In this document: positions 18,797-27,223 of the stretch, in pieces
Numbering within the stretch: the stretch's first letter is position 1
Layout: each line of letters opens with the position of its first letter
Assembly (NCBI GenBank): GCA_019113915.1
Contig: DXGM01000014.1
Location: 1 to 44,932, forward strand
Source: Candidatus Gordonibacter avicola
Lineage (GTDB): Bacteria; Actinomycetota; Coriobacteriia; Coriobacteriales; Eggerthellaceae
Direction: 5' to 3'
DNA length: 44,932 nucleotides
The notes under the pieces: generated by a model
Told to the model about the DNA's origin: nothing
Seen by the model: the letters and a program-made list of their open reading frames with translations, nothing else
Database searches by the model: none
Position numbers and translations under genes: made by a program

Positions 18797-18917
18797 GCAG
18801 GGGTCGGCCGCTTCGGTTTCCTGTGCGGCCTTTCAGGCGTGCGCGCCGCGGGTACTCCGGGGCACTAGGTGGGGCGTTGCCGTCCCTATGGTTTCGCGCC
18901 TTTGCGCGGGATAGTTC

Positions 18918-19009
18918 TGGCGGAGAGATGGGGATTCGAACCCCAGATACGCTTTTGGCGCATACACGATTTCCAATCGTGCTCCTTCGACCAGCTCGGA
19001 CATCTCTCC
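18918..19009 (-). tRNA. tRNA-Ser (anticodon GGA)
   Basis: The minus strand folds into a class II tRNA with acceptor GGAGAGA/TCTCTCC, discriminator G and encoded CCA. The anticodon loop TTGGAAA on the stem CACGA/TCGTG gives GGA, reading UCC and UCU. The T arm is GGGG-TTCGAAT-CCCC. It lies 121 bp upstream of tRNA-Ser(CGA) on the same strand; no promoter is obvious between them. Confidence 0.96.
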
Positions 19010-19053
19010 GCTTGCTCGATTTGCAGGCGCCGAAGCGCGTGCAGCAGCTACGT

Positions 19054-19082
19054 AGTATACAACAGCTAGTAGGCGCTCACAA
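19054..19082 (-). promoter_or_regulatory. Promoter of the tRNA-Ser pair
   Basis: On the minus strand TTGTGA (19082-19077), a 17-bp spacer and TATACT (19059-19054). The -35 element lies in the last codons of the ABC ATPase gene. The predicted start is about 38 bp before the tRNA 5' end. Confidence 0.6.
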
Positions 19083-19923
19083 GCGCATAATACGGGCCTG
19101 TTCGCTTAATTTCCATAGGTACGTCGAAAAGCGCGCTCATCGTAGCGCTTGTCAGCAGTTGCTCCTTGGGACCGTCGGCGAACACAGCGCCATCTTTCAC
19201 CAGCACAAGACGCTGAATTTCGGGGATGACATCCTCGGGGTAATGTGTAACCAGGACCACTGTTTTGCCTGCTTGCGCAAGGGTTCGCATACTGCGACGC
19301 ACGTAGAACATGCCCTCGGGATCAAGCCCCGTGCACGGTTCGTCGAACACGAGGGCTTCGGGGTCATGCACGAGTGCGCGGGCGATGAGCACGCGGCGCG
19401 CTTGGCCGGTGGACAGCGTCATCACATCGCGTTCGGCCACGTCCTCAATGCCGAGCAGCGTCATGACTTCAAGCGCACGAGCGCGGGCGGCGTCGGCTTC
19501 GGCTGGGTCAAGCTTCGGCGGCAAGCCCAGCATGGCGAACAGGCCGCCGGCCGCCACATCTACGGCGGGCAGGTGCACGGTGATCTGGTCCTGCATGGTG
19601 GCGGACACCACGCCGAGCGCCTTTTTGACCTCGGTCAGCGTGATGCGGTCGCGCCCGTTGAGACGCACCGGCGGCTCGTCGCGATGCAGCGGCAGTATCT
19701 CGCGCGTGATCAGGCGCACGAACGTGGACTTGCCCGAGCCGTTCGGGCCCAAGAGCGCCAGATGTTCGCCATGTGCCAGATCGAACTCATCCACCGTGAG
19801 GATAGCGCGACCAGCACGACGCACCACGGCGCTACGCAACTGCAAGAAAGGCGCGTCATGAGAAAACAGCTGCGGGCAATCCGCAGCTGTTTTCGTCGCG
19901 CGCCAAAGCGCGTCTTCTGTCAT
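19066..19923 (-). CDS. ABC-type ATPase without a permease partner
   Basis: A 285-aa single ATP-binding cassette. Walker A is LLGPNGSGKST, the signature is LSTGQARRVLIARAL, Walker B is ALVFDEPCTGLD and the H-loop is VTHYPED. It resembles the YlmA/ModF-type ATPases with no linked permease. The ATG at 19923 has GGGAG eight bases upstream, 31 bp after the foldase gene. The reading frame could be opened much further upstream, but that part overlaps the foldase gene and is GC-rich shadow sequence. Codons 10-21 contain a perfect terminator-like hairpin (19862-19894), so a start just past it cannot be excluded, although no ribosome-binding site is visible there. Confidence 0.85.
   Translation of the reverse strand: MTEDALWRATKTAADCPQLFSHDAPFLQLRSAVVRRAGRAILTVDEFDLAHGEHLALLGPNGSGKSTFVRLITREILPLHRDEPPVRLNGRDRITLTEVKKALGVVSATMQDQITVHLPAVDVAAGGLFAMLGLPPKLDPAEADAARARALEVMTLLGIEDVAERDVMTLSTGQARRVLIARALVHDPEALVFDEPCTGLDPEGMFYVRRSMRTLAQAGKTVVLVTHYPEDVIPEIQRLVLVKDGAVFADGPKEQLLTSATMSALFDVPMEIKRTGPYYALVSAY
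19862..19894 (-). terminator. Terminator-like hairpin between the foldase gene and the ABC core
   Basis: GAAAACAGCTGCGG (19862-19875) and CCGCAGCTGTTTTC (19881-19894) form a perfect 14-bp stem with a 5-nt loop and a T-rich right side on both strands. It lies 60 bp past the foldase stop but inside the first codons of the ABC gene as called. It may end most foldase transcripts. Confidence 0.6.
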
Positions 19924-19954
19924 AGATGGTACTCCCGGTGCCTCGGCGAATCCC

Positions 19955-21277
19955 TTATGCGGCCTCGGCAGGCTGCTGGGCGTTGGTGGAGCCACCCTCA
20001 GCGGGCTGACCAGCGTTTTCCACCGGCTGGTTCTCGCCGCCCTCGGTGCCCTCAGCACCCGCGGCGTCGCCTTCGCCCGTGCCCTCACCGGTAGCATCAG
20101 CGTTGTCGGCTGCGCCCTCGGTATCGCCGGTGTTCGCCGTGTCGTTTGCCTCAGGGGTGGTGGTATCGCCGCTCTCCGACGGGTAGCTCGCCATATCAAC
20201 GTAGTAGGGCAGGCCCTCGGGCATGTCGTTGATCTTCACGCCCTCGCCCTCGCGGCGCTCGGTCATCCAGTTCTGGTAGTCCTCGCTCTGCTTCTTCTGC
20301 TTGAGCGTTTCCTTCACCTTTTCCACGAACTCAGCCGGCAGCTGGTCGATACTGGTGACCTCCACCGTCTCAGCACCGTCATCGCCCGTGGTCTTCGGCG
20401 CCTGGAACACGTCGGTGCACTTGATAATGTGGAAGCCGTACTGGCTCTTCACCAAGTCACTGATCTGGTCTTTCTCAAGGTTGTTCAGCGCGTCGGTGTA
20501 CTCGGTCACGAAGCTGGACAGCTTGTCCCAACCCACGTCGCCGCCCTTTTCGGCCGAACCCGTGTCCTTGGAATACTGCTTGGCGGCCTCAGCGAAGTCC
20601 AACTCACCGCTGCGCACCTGCTCAAGCACCGTTTTGGCGGTTTCCTCGTCGGCCTCTTCGAACAGAATGTGCGAGGAACGCTTCGCACCGTCATAGGCGG
20701 TGGCGTACATCTTCGCCTGCTCCAGCATTTCTTCCTGAGTGGGATCCTCGGTGGGAATGAAGGACTCCTGGAACTTCTTGCGCTGGAGGTCTTCGCGCAC
20801 CTTCGTGCGGTAATCGTCCTCGGTCATGCCGGCCTTTTCCAAGGCGGACAGCCACTTTTCGTCAGAATCGTACTGGGACTTGGTGTTGTTCACCACGGTG
20901 TCAACCTCGGAGTCTTCCACGGTGACGTTGCGCTCGGACGAGGTCTGCTTGATGATTTCCTCGTCGATGAACGCGTTGATGATTTCCTCACGCACCGACT
21001 GAGGGGTCATGGCGTTTTCCGCCAGCCACTTGCCCCAGGAGTCCTCGTCCGTCAGGCTCATCTGCGCGCGGGCGTTCTCGATGGTGTCGGTCACCTTGTC
21101 TTCGGAAATTTCCGTGCCGTTGACGGTGGCCGCCACCAAACCGGTGGACGCGGAGGTGCTGTTGTTGCCGTTACCGCCAGTGGAGCCGTCACCCGATGTG
21201 CAGCCCGCCAGGCCCCAGAAACAGCTGGCCGCCAAACCGGCGACGCACACGGCCTTCACGATGTTCGCAGTCTTCAT
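19955..21277 (-). CDS. PrsA/SurA-like lipoprotein foldase (parvulin peptidyl-prolyl isomerase)
   Basis: A 440-aa exported foldase. The N-terminus is a lipoprotein signal (AASCFWGLAGC), so the mature protein would be tethered outside the membrane. A SurA-N-like helical region follows (about residues 48-190), then a parvulin domain at about 195-290 with RSSHILFEEADEE, GGDVGWDKLSSF and YGFHIIKCTDV. The last 75 or so residues are low-complexity, rich in Gly, Asp, Thr and Ala. It should fold proteins after secretion. AAGGG precedes the ATG at 21277. Confidence 0.9.
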   Translation of the reverse strand: MKTANIVKAVCVAGLAASCFWGLAGCTSGDGSTGGNGNNSTSASTGLVAATVNGTEISEDKVTDTIENARAQMSLTDEDSWGKWLAENAMTPQSVREEIINAFIDEEIIKQTSSERNVTVEDSEVDTVVNNTKSQYDSDEKWLSALEKAGMTEDDYRTKVREDLQRKKFQESFIPTEDPTQEEMLEQAKMYATAYDGAKRSSHILFEEADEETAKTVLEQVRSGELDFAEAAKQYSKDTGSAEKGGDVGWDKLSSFVTEYTDALNNLEKDQISDLVKSQYGFHIIKCTDVFQAPKTTGDDGAETVEVTSIDQLPAEFVEKVKETLKQKKQSEDYQNWMTERREGEGVKINDMPEGLPYYVDMASYPSESGDTTTPEANDTANTGDTEGAADNADATGEGTGEGDAAGAEGTEGGENQPVENAGQPAEGGSTNAQQPAEAA

Positions 21278-21647
21278 AGAACCCTTCCCTCGAACATGCA
21301 GGCCGCCAGACGGCTTGCATGGTGTAAGTTACTGGGCTGTATTTTCGCACACGCAGCAATTGCTCCCTGAGCGATGCACAATATACCCACTTTCGCTTCA
21401 CGAAGCCCGGACGGAACAACCGCAAAACCCCCGTTCGCACTCAAAACGCACGGGGATGAGAGTTGATAAATAGTGTGGAGAAGCGGGCGCGGGGCGGGAG
21501 CGAGGGGAGTTCGAAGGGGTTGATTGGGTGAGATTGTGGGTGAGAAATGACGCGAGAAGACTAATTAGTAACTCACAGGTTGGATAGTGAAGACTCCCCC
21601 GTTGGCGTAGTAAGTCAGCGAGAAGCCCCGAGGTACCTAAGATTCGT

Positions 21648-21697
21648 GGGATCGCGGGGACGAAGCGTACTGTGGTACGCGAGTTCCCGGGATCGCG
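21648..21697. repeat. Repeat and imperfect palindrome in the 21278-21766 gap
   Basis: GGGATCGCG occurs directly repeated at 21648-21656 and 21689-21697. Between them GCGTAC (21665-21670) and GTACGC (21675-21680) form a short stem, and the flanks (GATCGCGGGGA / TCCCGGGATC-type) pair imperfectly to make a longer hairpin. The remainder of this 489-bp gap between typA and the foldase gene shows no credible gene. Confidence 0.5.
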
Positions 21698-21734
21698 CGA
21701 AGATCAGGCACCACAGGCGGCCGCAGCGTCGGCT

Positions 21735-21763
21735 GGTTCCGCGGGCCGTAGGTCCGCGGAACC
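21735..21763 (-). terminator. Hairpin directly after typA
   Basis: GGTTCCGCGG (21735-21744) and CCGCGGAACC (21754-21763) form a perfect 10-bp GC-rich stem with a 9-nt loop, four bases past the typA stop. It lacks a T run. Confidence 0.55.
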
Positions 21764-21766
21764 CGA

Positions 21767-23578
21767 TTAGTTCTTGTTGGCCTTTTTGCGTTCGATGGAG
21801 CTCAAAATGCGCTTCCTCAAACGAATACTCTGCGGCGTGACTTCCACCAGCTCGTCGTCTTCGATGTATTCCAGCGCTTCTTCCAGCGTGAAGGTTTGCG
21901 GAGGCGTGAGCTGAATAGCCTTGTCAGCGCCCGACGAGCGCTGGTTGCCCAGCTGCTTCGACTTGGCGATGTTCACCACCATGTCGCCTTCCTTGGCGCT
22001 TTCGCCCACAATCATGCCCTCGTAGCAGTCCTCGCCCGGGCCCACGAACAAACGGCCGCGCTCTTGCAGCGTATCGAGCGCATAGGCGACCGATTTCTCG
22101 GTGGACATGCTGATCATCGAGCCATTCTTGCGGCCGTTGAAGTCACCGCGGAACGGACCGTACTCGCTGAAGTGGTGAAACATAGTGGCCTCGCCGCGCG
22201 TGGCGTTCAGCAGGCGCGTGCGCAGACCCATGGTGCCGCGCGTGGGAATTTTGAACACAAGGTGCGTCTGGTCGCCGCGCTGGAACATGTCGGACATCTC
22301 GCCGCCGGCGCTGCCGAACACCTCGATGGCCTTGCCGGCGTATTCGCTCGGCACGTCAACCGTGGCTTCCTCGATGGGCTCTAGCTTGCGGCCCTGCTCG
22401 TCCTTCTTAATAAGTACGCGCGGGCGACCCACCTGGAATTCGAACCCTTCGCGGCGCATGGTTTCCATCAGCACGGACAGGTGCAGCACGCCGCGGCCGG
22501 CCACTTCCACGCCGGTTTTGTCTTCCAGTTCCTCGATGCGCATGGAAATGTTGCTTTCCGCCTCGCGCATGAGGCGCTCTTTCAGCTGGCGCGCGCCCAC
22601 GATGTCGCCCTCGCGACCAACAAGCGGGCTGGTGGAGGCCTCAAACACAACGGCCATCGTGGGCTCTTCCACCTCAATGGGGTCGAGGCGCACGGGGTTC
22701 TCGCGGCTGGTCACCATGTCGCCGATGTCCGCGTCGTCCACGCCCACCACGGCCACAATGTCGCCCGCGTGAACTTCCGTCTGCTTCTTTTTCCCCAGCT
22801 CTTCGAACGTAAACACCTCTTTGATGACGGTGTTGTAGCGCGTGTTGTCGTTTTTGATGACGAGCGCCTGCTCGCCTTTGTGGATGGTGCCGGAGAACAG
22901 GCGGCCGACACCGATACGACCGACGAAGCTGGAGTGGTCGACCGTGCAAATTTGCAGCGCCACCGGGCCGTTTGGCTCGCAGTCGGGCGCGGGGATTTCC
23001 TTGATGATGGTGTCGAGCAAAGGCAGCATGTTCATGTTGTCGTCGTCGGGGGCGTAGCGCGCGTAGCCGTTCACGGCGCTGGCATAGATGATGGGGAAGT
23101 CGAGCTGCTCGTCGGAGGCTTCCAGTTCCACCATCAGGTCGAACACTTCGTCCACCACTTCTTCGGGGCGCGCGCCCGGGCGGTCGATTTTGTTGATGAC
23201 GGTGACAATGCGCAGGCCGAGCGACAGCGCGTGCTTCAGCACGAAGCGCGTCTGGGGCATGGGGCCTTCGAAGGCGTCGACAATGAGCAGGGCGCCGTCG
23301 GCCATGTTGAGCACGCGCTCCACTTCGCCGCCGAAGTCGGCGTGGCCGGGCGTGTCGATGACGTTGATTTTCACGCCGTTGTAAGTGACGGAAATGTTCT
23401 TCGACAGAATGGTGATGCCGCGCTCGCGCTCCTGGTCGTTGGAGTCCAGCACGCGCTCGTCCACCTGCTGGTTTTCGCGGAAGACGCCGCTGGTGTACAG
23501 CAGGCGATCCACGAGGGTGGTTTTGCCGTGATCGACGTGCGCGATGATGGCGATGTTGCGGAGGTTCTCTTGCTTCAT
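21767..23578 (-). CDS. typA: Ribosome-associated GTPase TypA/BipA
   Basis: A 603-aa translational GTPase related to EF-G, involved in ribosome assembly and stress growth. G1 is AHVDHGKTT (residues 13-21), G2 RERGITI, G3 DTPGHADF and G4 [10 protein letters not shown]. The TypA-specific C-terminal domain follows ([20 protein letters not shown] region, then a basic tail). Length is standard. It lies 49 bp downstream of the J-domain gene on the same strand. Confidence 0.97.
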   Translation of the reverse strand: MKQENLRNIAIIAHVDHGKTTLVDRLLYTSGVFRENQQVDERVLDSNDQERERGITILSKNISVTYNGVKINVIDTPGHADFGGEVERVLNMADGALLIVDAFEGPMPQTRFVLKHALSLGLRIVTVINKIDRPGARPEEVVDEVFDLMVELEASDEQLDFPIIYASAVNGYARYAPDDDNMNMLPLLDTIIKEIPAPDCEPNGPVALQICTVDHSSFVGRIGVGRLFSGTIHKGEQALVIKNDNTRYNTVIKEVFTFEELGKKKQTEVHAGDIVAVVGVDDADIGDMVTSRENPVRLDPIEVEEPTMAVVFEASTSPLVGREGDIVGARQLKERLMREAESNISMRIEELEDKTGVEVAGRGVLHLSVLMETMRREGFEFQVGRPRVLIKKDEQGRKLEPIEEATVDVPSEYAGKAIEVFGSAGGEMSDMFQRGDQTHLVFKIPTRGTMGLRTRLLNATRGEATMFHHFSEYGPFRGDFNGRKNGSMISMSTEKSVAYALDTLQERGRLFVGPGEDCYEGMIVGESAKEGDMVVNIAKSKQLGNQRSSGADKAIQLTPPQTFTLEEALEYIEDDELVEVTPQSIRLRKRILSSIERKKANKN

Positions 23579-23627
23579 ACTGCTTCTTTCTGTATCGGTG
23601 ATGCGCGGCGGGGCCGCGGCGGTTCCT

Positions 23628-24221
23628 TTAGTCGAGGTCGGGGTCGAGATCGGGGTCGAGGTCGCCCAGTTCCTCAGTCAGGCGGCGTTGTTCTTCCTTG
23701 AGGTCGGCGAGGTGTTCGTCAAGCGTGGCGATGGTGCGCTGCGCGGAGATAGTTTGCACCACGCCCCACACGGCAACCGCGCTTGCGATGGCCGCCACAA
23801 TGCCAAGCAGGCCAAACGGGCGGCGTCCGGCGAACAGGGCCACGATGCCGCCGAGGCCCACCATGGCGAGGCCGTTGCGGCGCTCGTCGTACGCGACGTC
23901 GCGCTGTTTCACCAGCTGCGTGCGAGCAGCGGCAATGCCGGCGAGGCGTGCTTCCAGGTTGTTGGCGGGCGTGTACGCGCGAGACGAACTGCCTGATGAG
24001 CTGCTGCGCGCAGATGCGCGAGCGCCGCGACCCTTCGTCAGATACTCGTAGGCTTCCTGGAGGTTTTTGAATTGCTCGGTTGCGCGATCTTGGAGTTTTT
24101 TGTTCGAAGCGAATCGGTCGGGGTGCAGAATCTGCGCCGTTTCCTTGTACGCAGCCTTGATGTCCTCGGGCGACGCGTCGTCGTCGAGGCCTAAGATGCG
24201 CAGTGCTTCCGTCCGGTTCAT
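23628..24221 (-). CDS. J-domain protein with membrane segment
   Basis: A protein of about 197 aa. The N-terminal 65 residues form a J domain (MNRTEALRILGLDDDASPEDIKAAYKE, given by its ends) with the HPD motif in LHPDRFASN that stimulates DnaK. A Ser-rich linker follows, then a hydrophobic pair of segments (LAMVGLGGIVALFAG and LLGIVAAIASAVAVWGVV), then a coiled coil and a short DLDP repeat at the C-terminus. It probably recruits DnaK to the membrane. I used the ATG at 24221 because the J domain starts there; GGGGAG lies very close to it, so a TTG at 24257 is an alternative. It probably shares a transcript with typA. Confidence 0.8.
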   Translation of the reverse strand: MNRTEALRILGLDDDASPEDIKAAYKETAQILHPDRFASNKKLQDRATEQFKNLQEAYEYLTKGRGARASARSSSSGSSSRAYTPANNLEARLAGIAAARTQLVKQRDVAYDERRNGLAMVGLGGIVALFAGRRPFGLLGIVAAIASAVAVWGVVQTISAQRTIATLDEHLADLKEEQRRLTEELGDLDPDLDPDLD

Positions 24222-24434
24222 AACTCCCCATGTGTCGCGTGCGCGCCAAGCGCGCAATTATTTCGCCGAAGGAGTATGGTACCACGACCCCCACTTATGG
24301 ATGACCCGCTGCGCAACGGCGACACAGAAAGCACGCGGGAACCCCCACTAAGGTGCTTCCCTATCCCCGCATTCATTTTTTCGCTAACTTATTATCGCCC
24401 ACTCATTTTTACGCTTTTGTTCTCCCATTCAAAA

Positions 24435-24696
24435 TGTTTCACGTGAAACATGTAATCCGTCCGTCTTTTTGAGCGCGGAATGATTAAAAATAACGGCGAC
24501 TGCGAATTTTTTAGCACCACTTAACGGGCGATTATTTTTTAACTAAGTAAAACGGAGAAGTGTTTCACGTGAAACATTGGTACATACGTGGTGCATACGT
24601 AAAGCTGAACAGGAGTTACACTAAAAGCTCTGCCGCAATAGTGAAACCATGCGCGATTTTTTCATGACGCAGTACGAAGATGTTTCACATGAAACA
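24435..24696. other. parS: parS cluster B: two sites plus one variant
   Basis: Exact TGTTTCACGTGAAACA copies start at 24435 and 24561. TGTTTCACATGAAACA at 24681-24696 differs at one central base and ends two bases before the stop of the CPBP gene. They lie in the AT-rich part of the 24222-24698 gap, which shows no other feature. Spacing is 126 and 120 bp. Confidence 0.9.
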
Positions 24697-24698
24697 TT

Positions 24699-25787
24699 CT
24701 AGATTCGTGAAAGGGATGTGTGGTCGCTGGCTGCAAGACGTGCTGCAGAATGGATGGCGAGGGGAGCGAGCAGGGCGGCACTCGCTGCGAGGATGATGAG
24801 ATCGACGGGGTCGCCGGTTGCGTACGTTAAAGGCACTTGTCCCGTCAGCAGAAAGAGCGGCGCTTCGGAAAGTGCATTGAATGCAGCATGCAGAGCGGCA
24901 ACGGACCAGATGCTTCCCCATTGTACGAACAATCCGGCCATGATGAGGCCGAAGAGCGTTGCTTGAATAGTTTTCGCGAATAATTGCGGCAAAACCAGTT
25001 CACTTCCAGAAAAAGGTGCGCCCCCAGAAATATGAAGCACCCCGAAGACCACTGACGAAGCTAGCGCGGCACCAAGAAGAGATTGGTTGGTGCCATTTAG
25101 ACGCAATGCGCTCGCGAGCCCCTTGAACATCACTCCACGGAAAAGAGCCTCTTCGAATATTCCCGTGGCAACACACAACAAAAGGAAACCGCCGAGCGAT
25201 GCCAGATGCGAGCACGCATTCGCAAAGACGCTCGAAAAAAGAGAGGCGACAGATGGAGTGGATGGGGAAGATGCGGCAGCCGCACCAGCATTCAAAAGAT
25301 TACTCGCCGAAGTCAACGCCCACCCTTCATAGGCTGCTTCCGTAAAAAGAGCTGCCATCCCACAACCGCTCGCAATAAGAATGACCCAAATAACCGTCAC
25401 ACCAGTGCGGCCGCGGCAAACCCTCTCGCCATTATCTTTTCCGTAGCTCGGTTTTTCGTTGCGCGATTTCTCATCGCTCGTTTTTTTATCACTTGTATTT
25501 TCAATATTCGTTTTTTCGTTGCGCGGATTTTGATTGCTCAATTTTTCATTACTTACTTTTTGGTTGTGCGAGCTTTGGTTGGTCAGATAATTGTTAATTC
25601 TAAAGATAATTATTTTAGGATCACCTAGCGCCACAAGTGCAACAACGCAGGTGGCTGCAGCAGTGGTTTGTATGATCATAGCAATCAGCGTTTCGCCGGG
25701 AACCACGTTGTAGCACGTGATAGCCAATACGCTCGTCACGAGGACATAAGCAAGGGGATGACGTGCGCGCATGTTTGAGAGGTTCAT
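24699..25787 (-). CDS. CPBP-family intramembrane metalloprotease with repetitive linker
   Basis: A 362-aa membrane protein. The CPBP (Abi/Rce1-like) motifs are present: FEEALFRG (motif 1), FGVLHISGG (motif 2, a likely zinc-binding His) and AALHAAFNAL (motif 3, His and Asn). Two hydrophobic segments at the N-terminus are followed at residues 71-113 by a hydrophilic stretch of degenerate five-residue units such as SNEKL, RNEKT and SDEKS. More membrane helices follow. Family members process prenylated proteins or peptides or act in immunity to bacteriocins; no substrate is evident. It lies head-to-head with the TraX-like gene. Confidence 0.85.
   Translation of the reverse strand: MNLSNMRARHPLAYVLVTSVLAITCYNVVPGETLIAMIIQTTAAATCVVALVALGDPKIIIFRINNYLTNQSSHNQKVSNEKLSNQNPRNEKTNIENTSDKKTSDEKSRNEKPSYGKDNGERVCRGRTGVTVIWVILIASGCGMAALFTEAAYEGWALTSASNLLNAGAAAASSPSTPSVASLFSSVFANACSHLASLGGFLLLCVATGIFEEALFRGVMFKGLASALRLNGTNQSLLGAALASSVVFGVLHISGGAPFSGSELVLPQLFAKTIQATLFGLIMAGLFVQWGSIWSVAALHAAFNALSEAPLFLLTGQVPLTYATGDPVDLIILAASAALLAPLAIHSAARLAASDHTSLSRI
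25449..25577 (-). repeat. Degenerate 15-bp coding repeat in the protease gene
   Basis: The DNA for residues 71-113 of the CPBP protein is built of imperfect units of about 15 bp, seen on the plus strand as TTTTTCGTTGCGCG, TTTTTCATTACTTA and relatives. Units encode x-N-E-K-x or similar. It is unusually AT-rich for the neighbourhood and may vary in copy number. Confidence 0.6.
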
Positions 25788-25801
25788 GTATGCAGTATAA
25801 T
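25775..25801 (+). promoter_or_regulatory. Promoter of the TraX-like gene, overlapping a divergent -10
   Basis: On the plus strand TTGAGA (25775-25780), a short 15-bp spacer and TATAAT (25796-25801). The same bases read TATACT on the minus strand (25799-25794), six bases before the ATG of the CPBP gene, which could give a leaderless protease mRNA. The two promoters would exclude each other. Confidence 0.42.
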
Positions 25802-25895
25802 CGATGCCTTGCTGGTAGACAGTCTCCGGTCGGAAGGCGGTCGTGCTGGCCAGCTACTCCAACAGCCACAACGATACACACAAGGAGGAAATGCC

Positions 25896-26666
25896 ATGGG
25901 AGGCGAAGAGCACCACACTTCATCCGCTCACGTCACCCCGCAGCAACGCGGTATTTCCTCATTTGTCCTCAAGATAGCCGCCATTTTTGGCATGACTATG
26001 AACCACGCGGCCTATATCTTCGGAGACACGCTGCCGTTTTGGGCACGCTGCGTGCTGTTCGCAGGTGGGGGCCTCACCTTCCCTATCATGGCGTTTTTGC
26101 TAGTGGAGGGGTATCGTCACACATCGAATATCGCGCGTTACGCCAGCCGACTCGGCATCTTCGCCCTTGTGTCGCAAATTCCATACGGGTTGTTCCTCGC
26201 GGCGAACCTCAATGTGCTGTTTACGCTGCTTATGGGGCTCGGCGTGCTGTGGCTTGACGACAATGCCCGCAACCGCGCCCTCTTCTGGACCGGACTCGCG
26301 GCGGGAGCCGTCCTCAGCCTGGCATGCGACTGGGGCTTTCTCGGCATCATTATGATTTACCTGTTCAAGAACTTGCGCGGCGAACGCACCGCTATCGTCG
26401 CCCCCGTTGGCCTCGCCATTTTCGCCACGGGGATGCCACAATTAGCGGAACTTGCCGCGGGAGCGCCAACCGGCGACTGGTCGGCACTCCCCTTCGCTTT
26501 GTATCCCCTCATCGGCTGCTCACTCACCATCCCGCTACTGTCAAGCTACAACGGCCAACGCGGCCGGCCGATGAAATGGTTCTTCTACGCCTACTACCCC
26601 GCGCACATCGCGGTGCTGGGTAGTTTATACGTCAGCATCTTTGGGACGCTTCCTCACATTATATAA
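25896..26666 (+). CDS. TraX-family membrane protein
   Basis: A 256-aa polytopic membrane protein of the TraX family. The family is named after the F-plasmid pilin acetylase, but chromosomal members are mostly uncharacterised. TraX-like features are KIAAIFGMTMNHAAYIF, then FPIMAFLLVEGYRHTSN and a C-terminal FFYAYYPAHIAVLG segment. About eight hydrophobic helices are visible. The ATG at 25896 was chosen because AAGGAGGAA stands seven bases upstream; another ATG five bases earlier is in a different frame. It is one of only two plus-strand protein genes left of the origin. No conjugation genes are nearby, so transfer function is unlikely. Confidence 0.86.
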   Translation: MGGEEHHTSSAHVTPQQRGISSFVLKIAAIFGMTMNHAAYIFGDTLPFWARCVLFAGGGLTFPIMAFLLVEGYRHTSNIARYASRLGIFALVSQIPYGLFLAANLNVLFTLLMGLGVLWLDDNARNRALFWTGLAAGAVLSLACDWGFLGIIMIYLFKNLRGERTAIVAPVGLAIFATGMPQLAELAAGAPTGDWSALPFALYPLIGCSLTIPLLSSYNGQRGRPMKWFFYAYYPAHIAVLGSLYVSIFGTLPHII

Positions 26667-26715
26667 CTATTTTACTCATATATTATGCGGGATCAGTACA
26701 GTAATGGAGGCCAGA

Positions 26716-26745
26716 AAGAAAAAACGGGTCACTATAAGTGACCCG
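26716..26745 (-). terminator. Terminator after tRNA-Ala
   Basis: On the minus strand CGGGTCACT, a 3-nt loop and AGTGACCCG form a perfect 9-bp stem followed by TTTTTTCTTTC. Confidence 0.88.
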
Positions 26746-26753
26746 ACGTTGAT

Positions 26754-26829
26754 TGGTGGAGCATAGGGGGATCGAACCCCTGACCTCAGGCTTGCAAAGC
26801 CCGCGCTCTCCCAGCTGAGCTAATGCCCC
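26754..26829 (-). tRNA. tRNA-Ala (anticodon TGC)
   Basis: The minus strand folds into a 76-nt cloverleaf with acceptor GGGGCAT/ATGCTCC (one G-U), discriminator A and encoded CCA. The anticodon loop TTTGCAA gives TGC. D arm AGCTCAGCTGGGAGAGC and T arm AGGGG-TTCGATC-CCCCT are clear. Confidence 0.97.
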
Positions 26830-26888
26830 GTTCTTCGGCATCTTCCGGAACGTTCGCCCGCGAAAGAGCCGTTGCACTCTAAACAGTA

Positions 26889-26932
26889 ATAAACGCTCCA
26901 CCGGCTAACTCGGCTCACGGTGGAGCGTTTAT
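26889..26932 (-). terminator. Hairpin between tRNA-Ile and tRNA-Ala
   Basis: ATAAACGCTCCACCG (26889-26903) and CGGTGGAGCGTTTAT (26918-26932) form a perfect 15-bp stem with a 14-nt loop. It starts about ten bases after the tRNA-Ile CCA end on the minus strand, so the two tRNAs are probably separate transcripts. Confidence 0.75.
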
Positions 26933-26942
26933 CGCAAAAAAA

Positions 26943-27019
<77 letters not shown>

Positions 27020-27037
27020 GCAAAAAAGTGCCTGAAC

Positions 27038-27067
27038 AATGTACCGCAGAATCAACCGTTAGGTCAA
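27038..27067 (-). promoter_or_regulatory. Promoter of tRNA-Ile
   Basis: On the minus strand TTGACC (27067-27062), an 18-bp spacer and TACATT (27043-27038). The predicted start lies about a dozen bases before the tRNA 5' end. Confidence 0.6.
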
Positions 27068-27223
27068 GCACTTATTCAGCTTTTTTTCGAAAGAGAGTCT
27101 AAATTATTGCGAATGCGTGGCGAACGGGTTCGTCGCGCGGCGCTGCGTACGCGGAAGCGGGGGAGCGGTATAATCGGAGAAAGCCGTCCGCAGCTGGCGT
27201 TTGGTTATCGGCAAGGAGCTTCA

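Noticed and set aside
25896..26666. Sign of a conjugative element from the TraX match
   Set aside because: No other transfer, relaxase, integrase or attachment-site features are nearby, and chromosomal TraX-like genes are common.
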